Origin: Reticulitermes speratus
Lineage: Eukaryota; Arthropoda; Insecta; Blattodea; Rhinotermitidae
Direction of reading: 5' to 3'
NCBI GenBank assembly: GCA_021186555.1
Contig: JAJKFL010000004.1
Span: 17,326,406 to 17,390,405, forward strand
DNA: 64,000 nucleotides
In this document: piece after piece, positions 1-13,008 of the stretch
Layout: each line of letters opens with the position of its first letter
How positions within the stretch are numbered: the first letter of the stretch is position 1
Program-made: the position numbers and the translations under genes
Notes under the pieces: generated by a model
The model's input: the letters and a program-made list of their open reading frames with translations, nothing else
What the model was told of the DNA's origin: nothing
The model's database searches: none

Positions 1-584
1 CCGCAAGATTCGCCACGACCGTCTGTCCGTCTGCTTTTATGGTAACGTGTGATAAATGGAGGACCGGTAACTTAATTAGCATTTTAGAATGTTACTAACA
101 TGTGCACGTGTCGAGTCACTCAAATCTTTAGTCGGAAAAAGTAATAAACAATTTAAATAAAGATCTCTAGAACTTTCTGCCCACATCTGAAGGGCAACAC
201 GTGCGTAACTCGTCAAATATTTATCAGCCAATGTTTGAAACAAATATTTTAGGCAAACATGAAACAAACATCACATTCCCAATTCACGTTTGCACAATTT
301 ACAGAAGTGACTCTATACTGCGTAAACACATAACCCAGAAATCGTCGGAATGGTTTTGATCATTTTCCATAATTGTGGTTTTCGTTGATCCACCCTATTC
401 GTCTGATGTGGGAGAAACAAAACCGCAGCAGTGCCGGAAGGAAACTGTAAGTTCGAGTTATTTCATTCCTAACACGATCACGTTTTAATGTAAGATTATC
501 CGAATTTAAAATATACCGTACAAAAAATTTAACACGCAAAACACTTGGGATTTTCAACTGATCACAGCAAATCATTAATAAATT
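1..584. other. No recognisable gene
   Basis: AT-rich sequence. The short open frames have no recognisable domain, no convincing splice context and no repeat signature that I can name. Confidence 0.5.
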
Positions 585-740
585 GTGTGACTTCAGGCTT
601 CCGCCGCGATGTAGATGAGATCTGCGCTCTTCTGGGATATTACGCAGCGTTGACTGATAGTTCTGTACCGACGTTTCGGGACAACCTATCGGTCCCATCT
701 TTAAGGGTTAAGAAGTCTTGGATTTCTTGACCCTTGGCGA
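585..740. repeat. Foldback-family repeat copy
   Basis: A member of the dispersed foldback family. It contains a 'ttccgccgcgatgtagatga' block, then the arm 'cttctgggatattacgcagc', then the 'accgacgtttcggg' core. The same blocks recur at about 18790, 24150, 34050 and 34330. No coding capacity. Confidence 0.6.
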
Positions 741-3700
741 TTGCTCCATCAAGTTACCTGACGGTGGTTATGAAATGAATAGGTTTCCATGGTTCAGCAT
801 TGTAAAGCGGGTTTCTTGTAGAAGCCTACGTAAATCTGTAACGATATTAAGAGCAATCTTGATTCAATTCTCGTGAAACAAGTGACAAAGGGGCAGAGAA
901 TTCTCAACGAGAACAGACGGTACCATGGCTGAAACTATCTCCAGAATCCATGCCAGAGCCTAGCACTCAGAACATATTAAGAAAATATTCCGACATTGGA
1001 ATGAGACAAGTCAGTCGCTTCCGTGTTTCATTTTTACCTGGAGAAGGTCACTCATAAACTTGTTCGAAACATACAGCAATATTTCATTTCCTGTGGACAT
1101 TATGATTTTCCTGGAATACTCGTTGCATCATTATATTTTAACTATAAGTCTTATTCAAATGGCTGCATGGATAAAATTTTGCAACTTGCGCGGAAGTGGT
1201 GAAATCTTGACACATGCGGATTTGGAAACTGCGTACACAAAATTGTTCGAATTTAATGGGCTTTTTCAGACCATAATATGTAAATCCATAGACACAGATT
1301 ATCTTTGAATGCACACGCTTTTAGAAAACACAATCAGGGACAATTGTAACTAAGAAATTCAATAGTTTCTGTGACATTGGACAGAAATAATAAAACACTG
1401 ATTTGTTCTTACGTCTTAGATGAAATTTCAGTTTGATGTTATTTAATAAATGGACTGTGTCACGGGTTGAATTAAATGGTTAGAGCCCCTTTAATTGGCA
1501 GAGTCCGTATAAGAAAAATACAGGCCTACGCCTGCCTAACTGTTGTGTGATTATTTTTAGTATACAATAAATTTGCATTTTATGTTTGACTTACAAACGC
1601 AATAGGATAGTCTATCAAGAATGAAACAGTCGGGTTTTATGTAGTCGCTTTGTAAATGCAATAAAATGTGCTATATTTCAGGGGTATGGGTATTTATGTA
1701 AAGTTCTATGGTAACGAGAAATATAAAACCTGAATCCTGTACGTGCACAAACATATACAAAACACCAGTTTCTAAAATATCCTCTAAACATTCCATTCAC
1801 TTCATTTCAACACAATCAAGTCCAAACCTCATCACTGTCAACACGTATTAATATGTCCGTCTATTCATGAAGTATATTTTGCTGCATGTGCGTTCTGTTG
1901 ACATTTCATAGTTTCCAATATCAATATTTGGGTATAATGTGGATAAGGTCCGAATATTTTATAGTAAATTTGTTTGGTATGGCAATGTAAACGCAGCAAG
2001 CGATGAGAAATTTAAAACAGTCGACAGGGAGCTTCGTGACTGGTACTGCAGCATATTCACTTAACGCCGAATAAACTTAAATCTCTCTACACATACTGCA
2101 ATCTGAGAATGCTTACTTAATGATTTATTGAACGTCTAGTCTATTAGTAGCAACACCACCGGACTTCACGACAGACGGGATATCAATCCAGTTTCTTATT
2201 CAGGAAGTCACTGGTTTAAATCTACGTAAAGAGACTGGCTATCCTGAACGACATCTTTTTCGTGGTTTCCTTTGAGCCAGTCTTATCAAATGTCGGACTG
2301 ATGGCCTCAATTATGTGGCGAGTTTCCCTTCACGCCATCCCCCATTTAATGCTGTGTTCTATAATGCATGACCCGCGCTGATATACAAACCACAAACAAA
2401 TCTGGGAAGAGCACCACCAAGAGAGGTAAGGTAAGTGTAAGTCACTTGATTGATATTCGAAATGCATTCACTTCGAATGTTTGTCGACGTTTTACAAATC
2501 TTCTCACAGTTTCCGGTCTAAAGCTGAAGTATTACTTTAAAATTGACCACAACCTTTTCTTTTCCGTTAATTCCATTTACCTGTACCTAAAATGATATAG
2601 TAAGGAAATAGTAGATGTATAACTACATTCTTAATGTGGATCATAGATGCATATAAAAGGAGTGCTTCATGCCCTGATCACTTCACACTTGAGAATAAAT
2701 CCACACGTCACACTACATACATGTTGAATGCGTCCCACGACCGGTCCAGATGCGACTGTGAAGGGTATGTTTTCTCTTGCCTGATATCGAAGCCGGTGTG
2801 TCAGGCCCTTGTATAGTCACTATGTTGACTGAGTTATCCCAGCTTAGGTGCTTCATATTTGAAACAGAATAAAGGAGTTAAATGCTTGTGTATTTGTAAC
2901 TCAAATGCTTTGTGAATGAACAACATTACTCCTATGGGGTTCATATATTAACTACAAATTCTAAACCTAGCTCTTATGCATGTGAAAGATGCTGTCCCAG
3001 AAATAGCAACTACAGTACCACCTGAGTAGATGTCAAGTACAAAAGTGATGAAATTAAATACGTACGCAATGTCGCATACTGCAACTCTGAGACTGAACGG
3101 ACAGGTATAAAACATCGCAGTTACTGAGGCAGATACTCGTAGATATAATTGTAATATGTTCAATTATTCGACATGTAATAATTCCTCCACAAAACGGTAG
3201 CTCTATGCAACAGGAAGTCCTGTCCGTAAGGGAGGTAATAAGGCAATTAATGGGTCAAAACTTTTATAAAATTCAAGAAATACCATCAATTTTGAAATGG
3301 ATGACGCTACAAATAATGTTAGAAAAGTTATTTTTGTACGTCAGACGCTCTCCACCACACGTTCACCGACTTCCAGGGAAATTCAGCACAGTAAGCTAAA
3401 CCGTGACGGCCAACGCCGTATCCAGCCGTATAAAACAGGAATCCTGCGTACCTTCATGGTGGATTCATTTGGATTCAGGTGCTGACAATCTTCATCAAGG
3501 TCAGATCCACCTACGTCAATTTTACTGTTACTTCGTACATCTATTATCTTCTATTTTCAGGTACGTACTATTCGATAATATAAAGCTTCGTCACATTGAT
3601 CTATCTTTACATAAACGTTGAATTCTTCCTTGTATTCGTAGCTGCATCTACACCATCTTAAAACATCTGCGTTAAATTCAACTCCCGAGTGTTCCAACAC

Positions 3701-5045
3701 ACTCAACGACCCTCGCTCGAACAACACTCCGACTACGTTATCTATTTTTACAACCACCCACCCTCTTTTTCTTGGATACAGCACGTCGCGGATACAACAG
3801 CAGCACATATAATAATAACACCTCAAAAGGCAATCGTATTCACCGGAACGGGGGAGGTTCAGGTGGATATGGTAACATCAAGAAATGCATTTGTTACATA
3901 TTCTGAAAGCAATAAACTGAAGTTTTATTAGCATAATAATCACTTGTTGTTTAACCAAACAGACATTTGGTGTAATAGAAACATCTGAATTTGTTTTGTT
4001 GCTTCAAGTGTAACTAACACGAATTTAGTCATCAATATCTTTAACTCAGCACAAACTTTCTTGCACCAGGTTGCAATAAGGAACCTGGGATTTTGGCTCT
4101 AAGTACTGAGAAGTAACATGTTGGAGCTTCATTGGTCTTCGAAAAACTAGTAGAATTGAGGACAATCATAAAACACAAAAACAGACTGCTGTATTCTGGG
4201 ATGTGACGCTCTTATTTAACGGTGCTGTCAGAAGCTCTAGACTATCGGAAAAGTCAGGGAGGTCTCTAGGAGAAGTCAGTAAAGCATTCAGCACCTTATG
4301 ATCTACAATTCCACTGCTACTGATCTGAATGAACGACTTTTCAGCTAGGTAAAAAGGCTACATTTAGAGAGGAACAAGAGAGAGAGCGAATCTGAGGAAT
4401 GTGGAGAAATCGATGGAAGGATCTTTGTGATGACAAGAAGCAGGGTGATACTATGCCTTTCATACATGCACATGTTCAGTGTGTGGAGAATCTGGACGAC
4501 ATGGAGGATTATGGTACAGGTGGATGAGTTCTTCACACTGGACCCGCTCAGAATATAGTGAATGGAATTTTCCGAAGAAATGTATTTCTGATTTTTGCTT
4601 CAAGGAAGGGAAAGTTCGAAAGAAGTAAACAACATCACAAGTTTGTGAAACGTGCTGCAGTAGTCAATTTTGTAATTTCTATGCCTGTATTACATTTTTT
4701 CAGATTCCATATCCTTCTTTCGAGCGATAACTGTTAAATAAATTTCATATTTTTCAACAGCATGTATCGGCTTTCAAGCCCGTTCCGTCCCCACCCGTTC
4801 CGTTAAGTAAGTATCTAACATTAACAAAAACGTTACGATATAAGTGCTAAAAATGAAACTCCATACTGCGCGTTATTATCCTATGGGTTGGACAATTATG
4901 CGCTAGTGCGCTACTAATGTTTTCAGCACTTTTAGTGTCTGTATTTTCTTCAAAATCAGAAATGGTTATTCGATAATGCATAAACATGACAGGAGAACAA
5001 AGCGTTTCGCCGTAGTAACAATACATGTAAGCCTGTGGTTGGTAA
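741..5045. other. Gene-free AT-rich stretch
   Basis: I see no gene here. Open frames up to 90 codons exist but show no family motif, and stops are frequent in all frames. No tRNA-like B box, LINE motif or long tandem array was found. Confidence 0.45.
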
Positions 5046-5049
5046 TTAC

Positions 5050-5275
5050 ACTTGTTGATTAGGTGCGCAGAATTCGACCACTTTCCCCTAGTACCGACTG
5101 ATTGCATGCCAGTGACCAATGAACTGTGAAAGATATGGACGGGATGGCTAGTGTTCCACTTTCAGGTACAATCTCATCATTTCTTTTGAGGGGCATAAAA
5201 CCTACGACAAACCTTAGGATAGTTTTGCCCCCGCCAGGATTCGAAACAGGCCCCTCCCGAATACAAGTCAGGAAT
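5050..5275 (-). repeat. tRNA-derived SINE (group 4)
   Basis: Read on the minus strand, the head runs from about 5275 and contains a B-box-like 'GTTTCGAATCCTGGC' preceded by 'CTTGTATTCGGGAG'. The same head block recurs at about 39390. This is the expected layout of a tRNA-derived SINE: polymerase III box at the 5' end, then a non-tRNA body. No clear target duplication was seen, and the adjacent foldback element starts at the head end. Confidence 0.55.
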
Positions 5276-5284
5276 GTTACTGCT

Positions 5285-5445
5285 TGACGCAACATGTTGT
5301 GTGACGCCGTGTAGTCTTGTATATCACCAACATCTCGGAGAAGACTACTGCCTTCATTTTCAGGGTTTAAGGCGGCAGATCCTTCCTGCAAAATGTTCGC
5401 AACATTCTACCAGACTACACGGCGTCACATCCAGAATACCGCACA
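5285..5445. repeat. Foldback element with 17-bp inverted arms
   Basis: A perfect 17-bp inverted pair, 5301-5317 and 5412-5428, carries the ACACGGCGT core and is followed by 'acatccagaa'. The same arm sequence defines the other foldback copies in this window. Non-coding; mobilisation mechanism unknown. Confidence 0.65.
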
Positions 5446-6334
5446 ATATTCACTGTCGTGAAATCATGCAAAATCATAGAGAAAACACGTATGGACAGAA
5501 GATGTTTTTCATTAATGTCACGTTTCCTATGTAGTCTGAAGTAGATATAATGTTTCGGATGAAAATACAGCCACCATCTTTAGCGTATGTTTTTCCGAAA
5601 AGTTAGCATCTCACCTCTAAAATTACACGATTTCATAACCAGTAATACCATGCAATATAAAGGCAAATATTTCTTCATTAATTATTTACTTCAAAAAAGA
5701 ACTGCCAAAGTAACAAATGTACGTATCTACACTGCAGACCATGAAGTGAAAGATTTCTTTGATATCATTCCAACCGTATGTTTAGCGACACACACAGGCA
5801 CCAGACAGCCCTTCATTTCCTAGTATCGGAAGTTCTTAGGTAGTGACATTTTAGATACGTTTTCACACCGGCATAGTGCCGAACTGAGAAGGACAGCACG
5901 TACATACAAATGTGATAGTGAATCTGACATGAGCATCAATAAAATATATCATTGCTAAACAGATTCATGAACGTTCTGCTACTAAAATATTCTTTAGTAG
6001 AGAAGTGACAATCATCAGTGAATAGTGATAAAGGCCATCGGGTACTGATCGCAAGAGGAGCGTGATTTTAATTTGATGCTAGAGGAAAGTTGCTGGCTCT
6101 AAAATAAAGGCTGCCACAAAGAAATGATTTGAAGAAATACAGCAGGAATTGTTTGCGCAAACATTTTATGACGTTACAGTAACTGAAGACATTACTGACC
6201 GTGGAATGAGAAATGGCAGGTCGTGAAAACTGTCTTATGAACAATACACAATGCGGCTGTGGGAGATTTTATTTTGCTACTTAGGCAAGTATGTAAGAAC
6301 TCAGGAAATTATTAAAAGCTAGCAATTTATTTTC
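5446..6334. other. No recognisable gene
   Basis: AT-rich sequence without a supported gene. The 78-codon frame at 5587-5823 has no recognised motif and I treat it as chance. Confidence 0.45.
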
Positions 6335-7010
6335 TGACAACAAACAATTTTAGACACAGTAATACTGGTTATCAAAAACAACTGGAGAATGTGGAATATT
6401 TCAATTATTTTGGTAGCCTGATAACAAATGATGCAAGATGTACACGTGAAAAGAAATCCAGGACTTCCATGACAAAGAAGCATTCAACAAGAAGAAGATG
6501 CTTTTCAAAAGCAAATTGGACTTAAATTTGAGGAAGAAACTAGTGAAATGCTACACATCGAGCACAGTTTTGTGTGTTGCTGAAACTTGGACACTTCGGA
6601 AATTAAATCAGACATACCTGGAAAGTTTTGAAATGTGGTGCTGGAGAAGCATAAAGAAGATAGTTGGGCCCATCGTGTGAGAAATGAAGAAGTATTACAA
6701 AGAGTTAAGGAGGACAGGTATATCCTACAAACAATAAAAAGACGGAAGGCTAACTGGAGTGGTCACATCTTGCGTAGAAACTGCCTTCTAAAACATGTTA
6801 TTGGAGTTAAGATAGAGGGAAGGATAGAAGTGACAGGAAGACGAGGAAGAAGTCGTAAGCAGCTAGTGGGTGACCTTAAGGAAACGAGAGAATACTGGAA
6901 ATTGAACGAGAAAGCACTAGATCGCACGCTGCTGAGAACTCGCTTTGGAAGAGGCTATGGACCTGTCGTAAGACAGACTACAAAAAGAATGAATACTAGG
7001 TAATTTGAAT
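6335..7010 (+). pseudogene. LINE fragment, C-terminus of endonuclease/reverse transcriptase ORF2
   Basis: A 5'-truncated non-LTR retrotransposon. Conceptual translation gives 'QLENVEYFNYFGSLITND', then 'VAETWTLRKL', then 'FEMWCWRSIKK', then 'RVRNEEVLQRVKED', 'RRKANWSGHILRRN', and ends 'RTRFGRGYGPVVRQT'. This is the post-polymerase region of a LINE ORF2. The frame breaks near 6660, where the open stretch 6498-6680 gives way to 6635-7003. The copy ends in 'aaaaagaatgaat', matching the end of the copy at 8156-10355, so this is probably the true 3' terminus with a short GAAT-type tail. Not functional. Confidence 0.85.
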
Positions 7011-7219
7011 TTTATGAAATGTAGTCATATGTCCTCTAAAAATTTCCAAATTTCACGTTCGCACTCTGTACAACTTGCGTTTCCTAAAATTAAATAAATC
7101 TTAACGATTTCACGTGACTTAATATACGCATAATACAGGCCATTTACTTTACCATATACTTATTACATAAATAGGTTCATAATTTCTTATTCCACGGTAA
7201 ATAATGAGGAAGCGAGATA

Positions 7220-7440
7220 CCTTTGTCGGTATCGTCAGTGCGCTGTAGGCTGCACAGTCGAAGAAATGGGGTTCGATTCTCGGCATCGAAAAAACATTTT
7301 TCGCTTCTTCACAGCATCCAGAGTTGGTGTGAGGCAAATCCAACTGTTATCCAAAACATAACGTTAGTTCCTCGCCTCGGGGGTAGAGTGGCCAGGGCGA
7401 GAAGATAATCACTGATCTCTATCAAGTGCCTAGTATAAGA
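7220..7440 (+). repeat. tRNA-derived SINE (group 5)
   Basis: Contains a B-box-like 'GGGGTTCGATTCTCGGC' near 7258. Downstream blocks (cttctt...cagcatccaga, then 'gataatcactgatct' and 'agaatgcatacg') recur in the neighbour at 7780-8005. I infer a tRNA-like head with a shared body; internal boundaries are approximate. Confidence 0.5.
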
Positions 7441-7779
7441 ATGCATACGTATTCCCCCATTCGTCTTCATACTATGTTGCTTTGTAGGCCCAGCGACAAA
7501 TATATCCTTTCCTTTACGGTAAATAATATGCGCACTTAATAGGCAACAGAACACGCGCAAACCCTTGTTCAGTGTGTGTTCATATAACGAGAACTCCATA
7601 AGATATTTACACACTATGGCAAGGGAATCATGATGAATACAGAACTCTAATATACGGTATAAGTACAGGCATACGTATGCGAAGTAAAGCACTTGTGACT
7701 TTCGCAAACAAAAGCATCTCACTGTTAAATACACGTACAAGGTCCATTTTAGCGCTTTCTATGGTGATGGGATTGTAAA

Positions 7780-8010
7780 GTTGTTACAGTGATTGGCCTA
7801 AAGACTGGAAGACGGAGGACTAGTGGTTCGAGTACCAACATAAGCAAGGGAAACGTCTCTTCTCCAAAGCGTCCAGACTGGCTGTGGGAACCACACAGCC
7901 TCCTAGCAGATGGGTACTGGGAACGGGTGGCTCTTTCACAGAGGATAAAAGAGAAGCCGCATGCAGATAATCACTCACCTTCATCTAATGCCGAGATTAA
8001 GAATGCGTAG
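7780..8010 (+). repeat. tRNA-derived SINE (group 5)
   Basis: Head 'gactggaagacggagga' with 'GTGGTTCGAGTACCAAC' as a degenerate B box, then 'cttctccaaagcgtccagac', then the 3' block 'gataatcactcac...agaatgcgtag' shared with 7220-7440. A minus-strand relative lies at 10370-10600. The 73-codon open frame across it is repeat sequence, not a gene. Confidence 0.5.
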
Positions 8011-8116
8011 AGTTATACGTACACTACATTCATGGCTTTACGCAATAGTGCTCAATTAATCACACGGACTTTACTTTACCTATTACATTTGAACACATAT
8101 CAGATTCAGCTCTTCC

Positions 8117-8119
<3 letters not shown>

Positions 8120-8155
<36 letters not shown>
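8120..8155. repeat. (TA)n microsatellite
   Basis: About 17 uninterrupted TA units that end exactly where the 5'-truncated LINE begins. Confidence 0.95.
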
Positions 8156-8157
<2 letters not shown>

Positions 8158-10355
8158 GGCGGCGATTCAGGAACCGTGTGAAGGATGTGCAGACACTGCC
8201 TGGAGCAGATATTGTCTCTGACCACAATTTACTGGTTGCAACGATCTGCACCAGATTGAAGAAAATCGTAAGGTTCCACAAGCGAAAACCAAGATGGGAT
8301 TTGGAGAAGCTATATGCTCAACGACAAGAAGTACACGATAGTCCAGAAGAAAACCTTGGTGCAATCAAATGTGAAAGTGGAAATGCGGAAGTGCAGCGGA
8401 ACAATATCAAGAAATGTGTTTTAGATACTATGAGTGATTTAGTGGGAAAAGTCGAGAGAAGAGCAAGAGAGCCATGGATTACACAGGAGATGATCAGTAA
8501 AATGGATGAACGAAGAAAATGGAAGAATGTCAACAACGAAGAAGGAAGAAAGAACTACAGAAGACTGAGGAACGAATTGAAAAGAGCCATGGACAACGCC
8601 AATAAGGAATACCTGGAGAGCACAAGCGACGAGATCATAGAATTTCAAAAAACAGGACGTTATGATCTAATGTACATGAAGAAAAAGGAACTAGGTTGGA
8701 AAGAAAACCATGGGATTCATACTATTGGCATCGAAGACTCTGAAGGGAATATAATAATAAATCAGAGACGAGTACTTGCAAATTTGGGCGAAGTATATTA
8801 CAGAGCTCTACGATCGAGCTAATCGACCAGAACACCTAGAAGTCGAACCTGAAGATAAAGTACATGAAGACGAGAAAGGCCCTAATATTTTGCAAAGTGA
8901 AGTGGAAAAAGCTATCAAGGAGATGAGGGATAACAAGGCTACAGGAGATGATCATGTACTCAAATTGTTGGTAGAAGATGGTCTCAGACTAATGACACAG
9001 TTGATCAACAGCATATATATAACTGGAGAGTGGCCCAGAGATTTCATTGAAGTTACAATGATTGCCTTAAAATAGAAGACCAAAGCTAAAAAAAAAATGC
9101 AGCAAACATCGCTCACATCAATGCAGCAAATATAGTAACAAAGATACTTAAAAGAAGGATTAAAAGGAAGACTGAGGATGCGCTTGGAGAAGATCAGTTT
9201 AGATTTAGGAGAGGAAAAGAAACTAGAGATGCAATTGGGATGCTGAGAATAATATCAGAACGAACCTTGATCATAGATGAGGAATTGTGCGCTTGCTTCA
9301 TAGACTGGCAGAAGGCATTTCACCGTGTCAACTGGACCAAATTAATGCAGATCCTAAAGGGAATTGGAATAGACTGGCGCGAAAGAAGATTGATCAGCAA
9401 ATTGTACATGGAACTGAGTGTCAAAATACGACTGGACCAAGGGGAGACGAGGAGTGTGAAGATTGGAAGAGGAGTTAGACTAGGTTGCTGCTTGTCGCCG
9501 ATTCTGTTCAACTTATCCAGCGAGTACCTTACCAAGGAAGCTCTTGAAGGGCTTGGAGACTTCAAAATAGGAAGACAAGTAATTCGCACTCTTAAATATG
9601 CAGATGACCTTGTGCTACTGGCTAGAAAGAAAAGGGGCTACAGGGCATGATTGATAGACTAAGTGAAATTGGATGACGCTATGGAATGGAAATTAATGTG
9701 GAAAAAACTAAGGTAAACCATCCCCAATAAAAATTATGATAGATAAAAAGCAATTGGAGAATGTGGAATATTTATATTATTTGGGTAGCATGATAGCAAA
9801 TGTACACGTGAAATTAAATCCAGAATTGCCATGGCAAAAGCAGCATTCAACAAGAAGAATATTTTCACCAGCACAACTGGATTTAAATTTAAGGAAGAAA
9901 CTAGTAAAGTGCTAAATTTGGAGCATTGCTTTGTATGGTGCTGAAACGTGGACACTTCGGACAATAGATCAGATGTATCTGGAAATTTTGAAATGTGGTG
10001 CTGGAGAAGAATGGAGAAGATCAGTTGGAGCGATCGTGTGAGAAATGAAGAAGTATTACACAGAGTCAAGAAGGAGAGGAATATCCTACATACAATAAAA
10101 AAAAGAAAGGCTAACTGGATTGTCACATATTGCGTAGAAACTGCCTTCTGAAACTCGTGATTGAAGGTAAGTTAGAAGGAAGGATAAAAATGACGGAAAG
10201 ATGAGGAAGAAGACGTAAGCAGCTACTGGATAACCTTAAGGAAAAGAGAAGATTCTGGAAATTGAAAGAGAAAGCAGTAGATTGCACTCTTTGGAGAACT
10301 CGCTTTGGAAGAGTCTACGGACTGTCGTAAGACAGACTACAGAATGAATGAATAA
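8156..10355 (+). pseudogene. LINE ORF2, 5'-truncated and frameshifted (endonuclease end, reverse transcriptase, C-terminus)
   Basis: A 2.2 kb non-LTR retrotransposon. It opens inside the end of an APE-type endonuclease: 'GADIVSDHNLLV' carries the catalytic SDH (from about 8202). A linker runs through 8822 and, in another frame, 8776-9075. The reverse transcriptase follows: 'EDQFRFRRGKETRDAI' (about 9190), 'CFIDWQKAFHRVNW' (about 9295), 'GVRLGCCLSPILFNL' (about 9470) and the catalytic 'YADDLVLLA' (about 9597). The C-terminus (9740-10340) matches the copy at 6335-7003. It is broken by stops or frameshifts near 8820, 9074, 9650 and 9940. The polymerase would reverse-transcribe its own RNA at a nicked target; this copy cannot. 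Clade not assigned. Confidence 0.92.
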
Positions 10356-10369
10356 GTTGCCAGTTGTTC

Positions 10370-10600
10370 CTATGCACCACATAAAAGCATATGCAGTAAA
10401 TGGGGGTGAGTGGTGAGACTCACACCCTGGCCACCTTAAACCCAGGAAACAGCCTATGGTACTCACTGTGTAAGAAGCTGGGTTATCTCCAGGGCTAATA
10501 TGAACGCTTTGGAGACGATAAAAATCACTTACCATGCCGGAATTCCAACCATGACTTCTCAGTCTTCCAGTCCTAGTCCCCACACTAACTAAAATATTTC
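10370..10600 (-). repeat. tRNA-derived SINE (group 5)
   Basis: On the minus strand: 'GACTAGGACTGGAAGACTGA', then 'GGTTGGAATTCCGGC' as B box, then 'CGTCTCCAAAGCG', the same order as at 7780-8010. The body ends in 'GGTGGCCAGGGTGTGAG'. It directly abuts the LINE 3' end. Confidence 0.5.
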
Positions 10601-11900
10601 GGCTCCACAGGCGTGTAAGATTAAGTATACAGCAGTAGAGTTAATGTTGTATAGGAAATAATCACTGATCATTATAAAAATGAATCGAAACACAAATACA
10701 CACTGTAAGCGAAGTGCAAATTTATTTAAGTTTATAGTAGGTGGTAAATAATAGTAATGTCTATGTCTTACAGGGGCAGATTACATTACACTGGTGAGGA
10801 TCAATTAAATAAATTGTAATAGAAATGCTTTGGGCAGTTCAGGAGATAAAGCAAACAGACTCTCAGGGAGTTGAGGTAATGTGTCGAAAATGATGTCAGG
10901 TTTTGTTCTTAACACGATGAAATATATATTTCATGGCTGCAAGCAAAGGTCATTTAATTTTCCATATTTAAAGAACAAGCAAAGGGGCTGTAGGATTCAG
11001 GCTTTCATATTTTCATGAAAAAGTGCTTGGTTAATTGAGTGTGATCACTCTATAATTTTTCAAAATGTTATGTCAGTAAATAAGTTGTATTCAAATATTA
11101 AAATACCGAATTACAGAAAACCTTCATTCATCCGACTCTAGATCAATTGAACCACTCAGACGACCGCGCGAAAGAAAGAGAAATTCCGAATTATTTGTAT
11201 GCAAAACTTGAATTTAGCATTTAGGTAATACATACCGTACCTTTGAGGGGGCCAAAAATTCAGCCTGAAGAACTACATTTGCAAAGGACGACACTGAGTT
11301 CAGTCTAGGTCTAGTTAGGCCCATGTGACACAGGTCAAACTTCGTTGAGTGGCGGAACCTTCCGGCACGAATTCAGGCCTTAAAATATGTTTTAGAACTT
11401 GTTTCTTATTCTGTGTTAAACTTACACTCTATAGATGTTTCTCTGCTAAAACACTGTCTTGGTTCTCTTACTTGGCTTCCTAAATTAGAATCTCTAGGCT
11501 AGGCTACAGGCTAGGAAGCGGACCCTGAACAACAGACTTACCGTTTTCTTCCAACCCGACTACCCCCCCCCCCCCCCCAGTTAATCGGATAACCGTCGGC
11601 TTAATCTACTGAAAAACTGTAAACCTTTGTAAAAGAAATCACGATTGGAATACCGTAAATAAACTTTCGGTAACCTTTTAAATTCCTTTCAGTGTCTGTA
11701 ACATTTACCCTTATACTACAGACTTTATCATTAAACACGAATCATGAAAACCTACTGAACGACGGGGTGAGTAGGGGTGTGATTATTACGTTAACCCCGT
11801 CGTATGACGGGTCCATTTCTCGTTTTAATAGAGTACCCGATATCACCAGGACAGTTACTGGGATAGGAGCAATAATTTCATCTAGGTTGTACAGGCAGAT
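10601..11900. other. Gene-free stretch with a 16-C tract
   Basis: No gene seen. It contains an uninterrupted run of 16 cytosines at 11563-11578 and otherwise ordinary AT-rich sequence. Confidence 0.5.
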
Positions 11901-11904
11901 ACAT

Positions 11905-12190
11905 TAGACGGTGACAGCGAGATATCTCGGTCAGAAGTGATTAGCTATGGGCTACAAAACCGGGGTTCCATTCCCACGAGAAGCATACATTTATCTTCGA
12001 CACCACATCCACATCGAACCCGGGACCCACCCAGCCTTGTATGTACGTTCGATCTGATGACAAACCGCCGGAGCGTAAATCTGACGACTCAACTCTGTCT
12101 GGTGCCGTGGTTAAGAATTCTTGGAAATATGGATCCACTCTCCCACGCTTGTTTATGTACAAGTGATTAAATAACAAGGAGGGAGGGGCA
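11905..12190 (+). repeat. Probable tRNA-derived SINE
   Basis: Begins with a tRNA-like block 'TTAGCTATGGGCTAC' and a B-box-like 'GGGGTTCCATTCCC' at about 11960. The body is more GC-rich than its surroundings and contains 'tggtgccgtggttaag'. No sibling copy was recognised in the window and no target duplication was seen. Confidence 0.4.
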
Positions 12191-12800
12191 GTGTACACAG
12201 GCTCGGATATTTTACTGCAAAGCCAACCACGCTATATTGCCAGAGGAGGGTTTTATTTTAAATATTAGTACAATACCAGAGTTTCGAGGAAATAAAATCA
12301 ATTTTGATCAATAAAATTAATTTCTCTTCTAAACACATGCGAAATACGAAGAACCATTGTGTAAGGAAGTTTAATACATTATACACAACGCATTCAGTTG
12401 ATGGGCGGTCAAATCAAGGGGAGTGCGAACCACATTAAATTAATCACTATGTCGTCTGTAACATGAATGGATAGGAAGATTTTACGAGATCAGTCAGTTC
12501 TAAAGGATTCATAGTCTAGTCTCTACGCAGTTAATGTGCAAGCCAATGTGCGAGCAGGTACAACGAGTGTGCGTTGTTTGCACAGGGCAACCACTAGCAC
12601 TCAAAGACTTGTAACAAAACGTACTTTCACATCAGGACATAACGCACTTACTAAAAATTAATGAGACGTTTCAAAACATTACATTGACTTAACCTTTAAA
12701 GTGTGAAGCTGATCTGAATGGTACGTAAATATTTAGTCCGTTTCTAACAAAAAGCACAAAAAACATCAATTATGAAGTTAATTCAGCTAATGGATATGAT
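12191..12800. other. No recognisable gene
   Basis: AT-rich, no supported gene or repeat signature. Confidence 0.45.
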
Positions 12801-12846
12801 GGTAAATTTAAAACCGTCGTACAACTAATATATTTCGTTACTGGTA

Positions 12847-12890
12847 TTCAGCTACATGTTTCGGCTACACATAAGACATCACAAGACTAA
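12847..12890 (-). ncRNA. Decayed hammerhead ribozyme motif
   Basis: Minus-strand sequence keeps GAAAC-AUGUA and stem I partners (UUAGU and GCUGA). The CUGANGA core is degenerate (around CUUGUGAUG) and stem II is weak. Probably inactive. Confidence 0.4.
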
Positions 12891-12964
12891 GCCTTATTTT
12901 ATGTAAAAACGGTAGTAACCGTACAGTATCCATTGCCATACTTAATATTTTTAATATAAGACAG

Positions 12965-13008
12965 GTTAGCTTGACACCGGCTATGTATAGCCGAAACATG
13001 TAGCTGAA
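12965..13008 (+). ncRNA. Decayed hammerhead ribozyme motif
   Basis: Stem I UUAGC (12966-12970) pairs with GCUGA (13003-13007). Stem II is GGCUA-UGUA-UAGCC, followed by intact GAAA and AUGUA. The 5' core reads UUGACAC instead of CUGANGA, so catalysis is unlikely although the fold survives. Confidence 0.55.
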
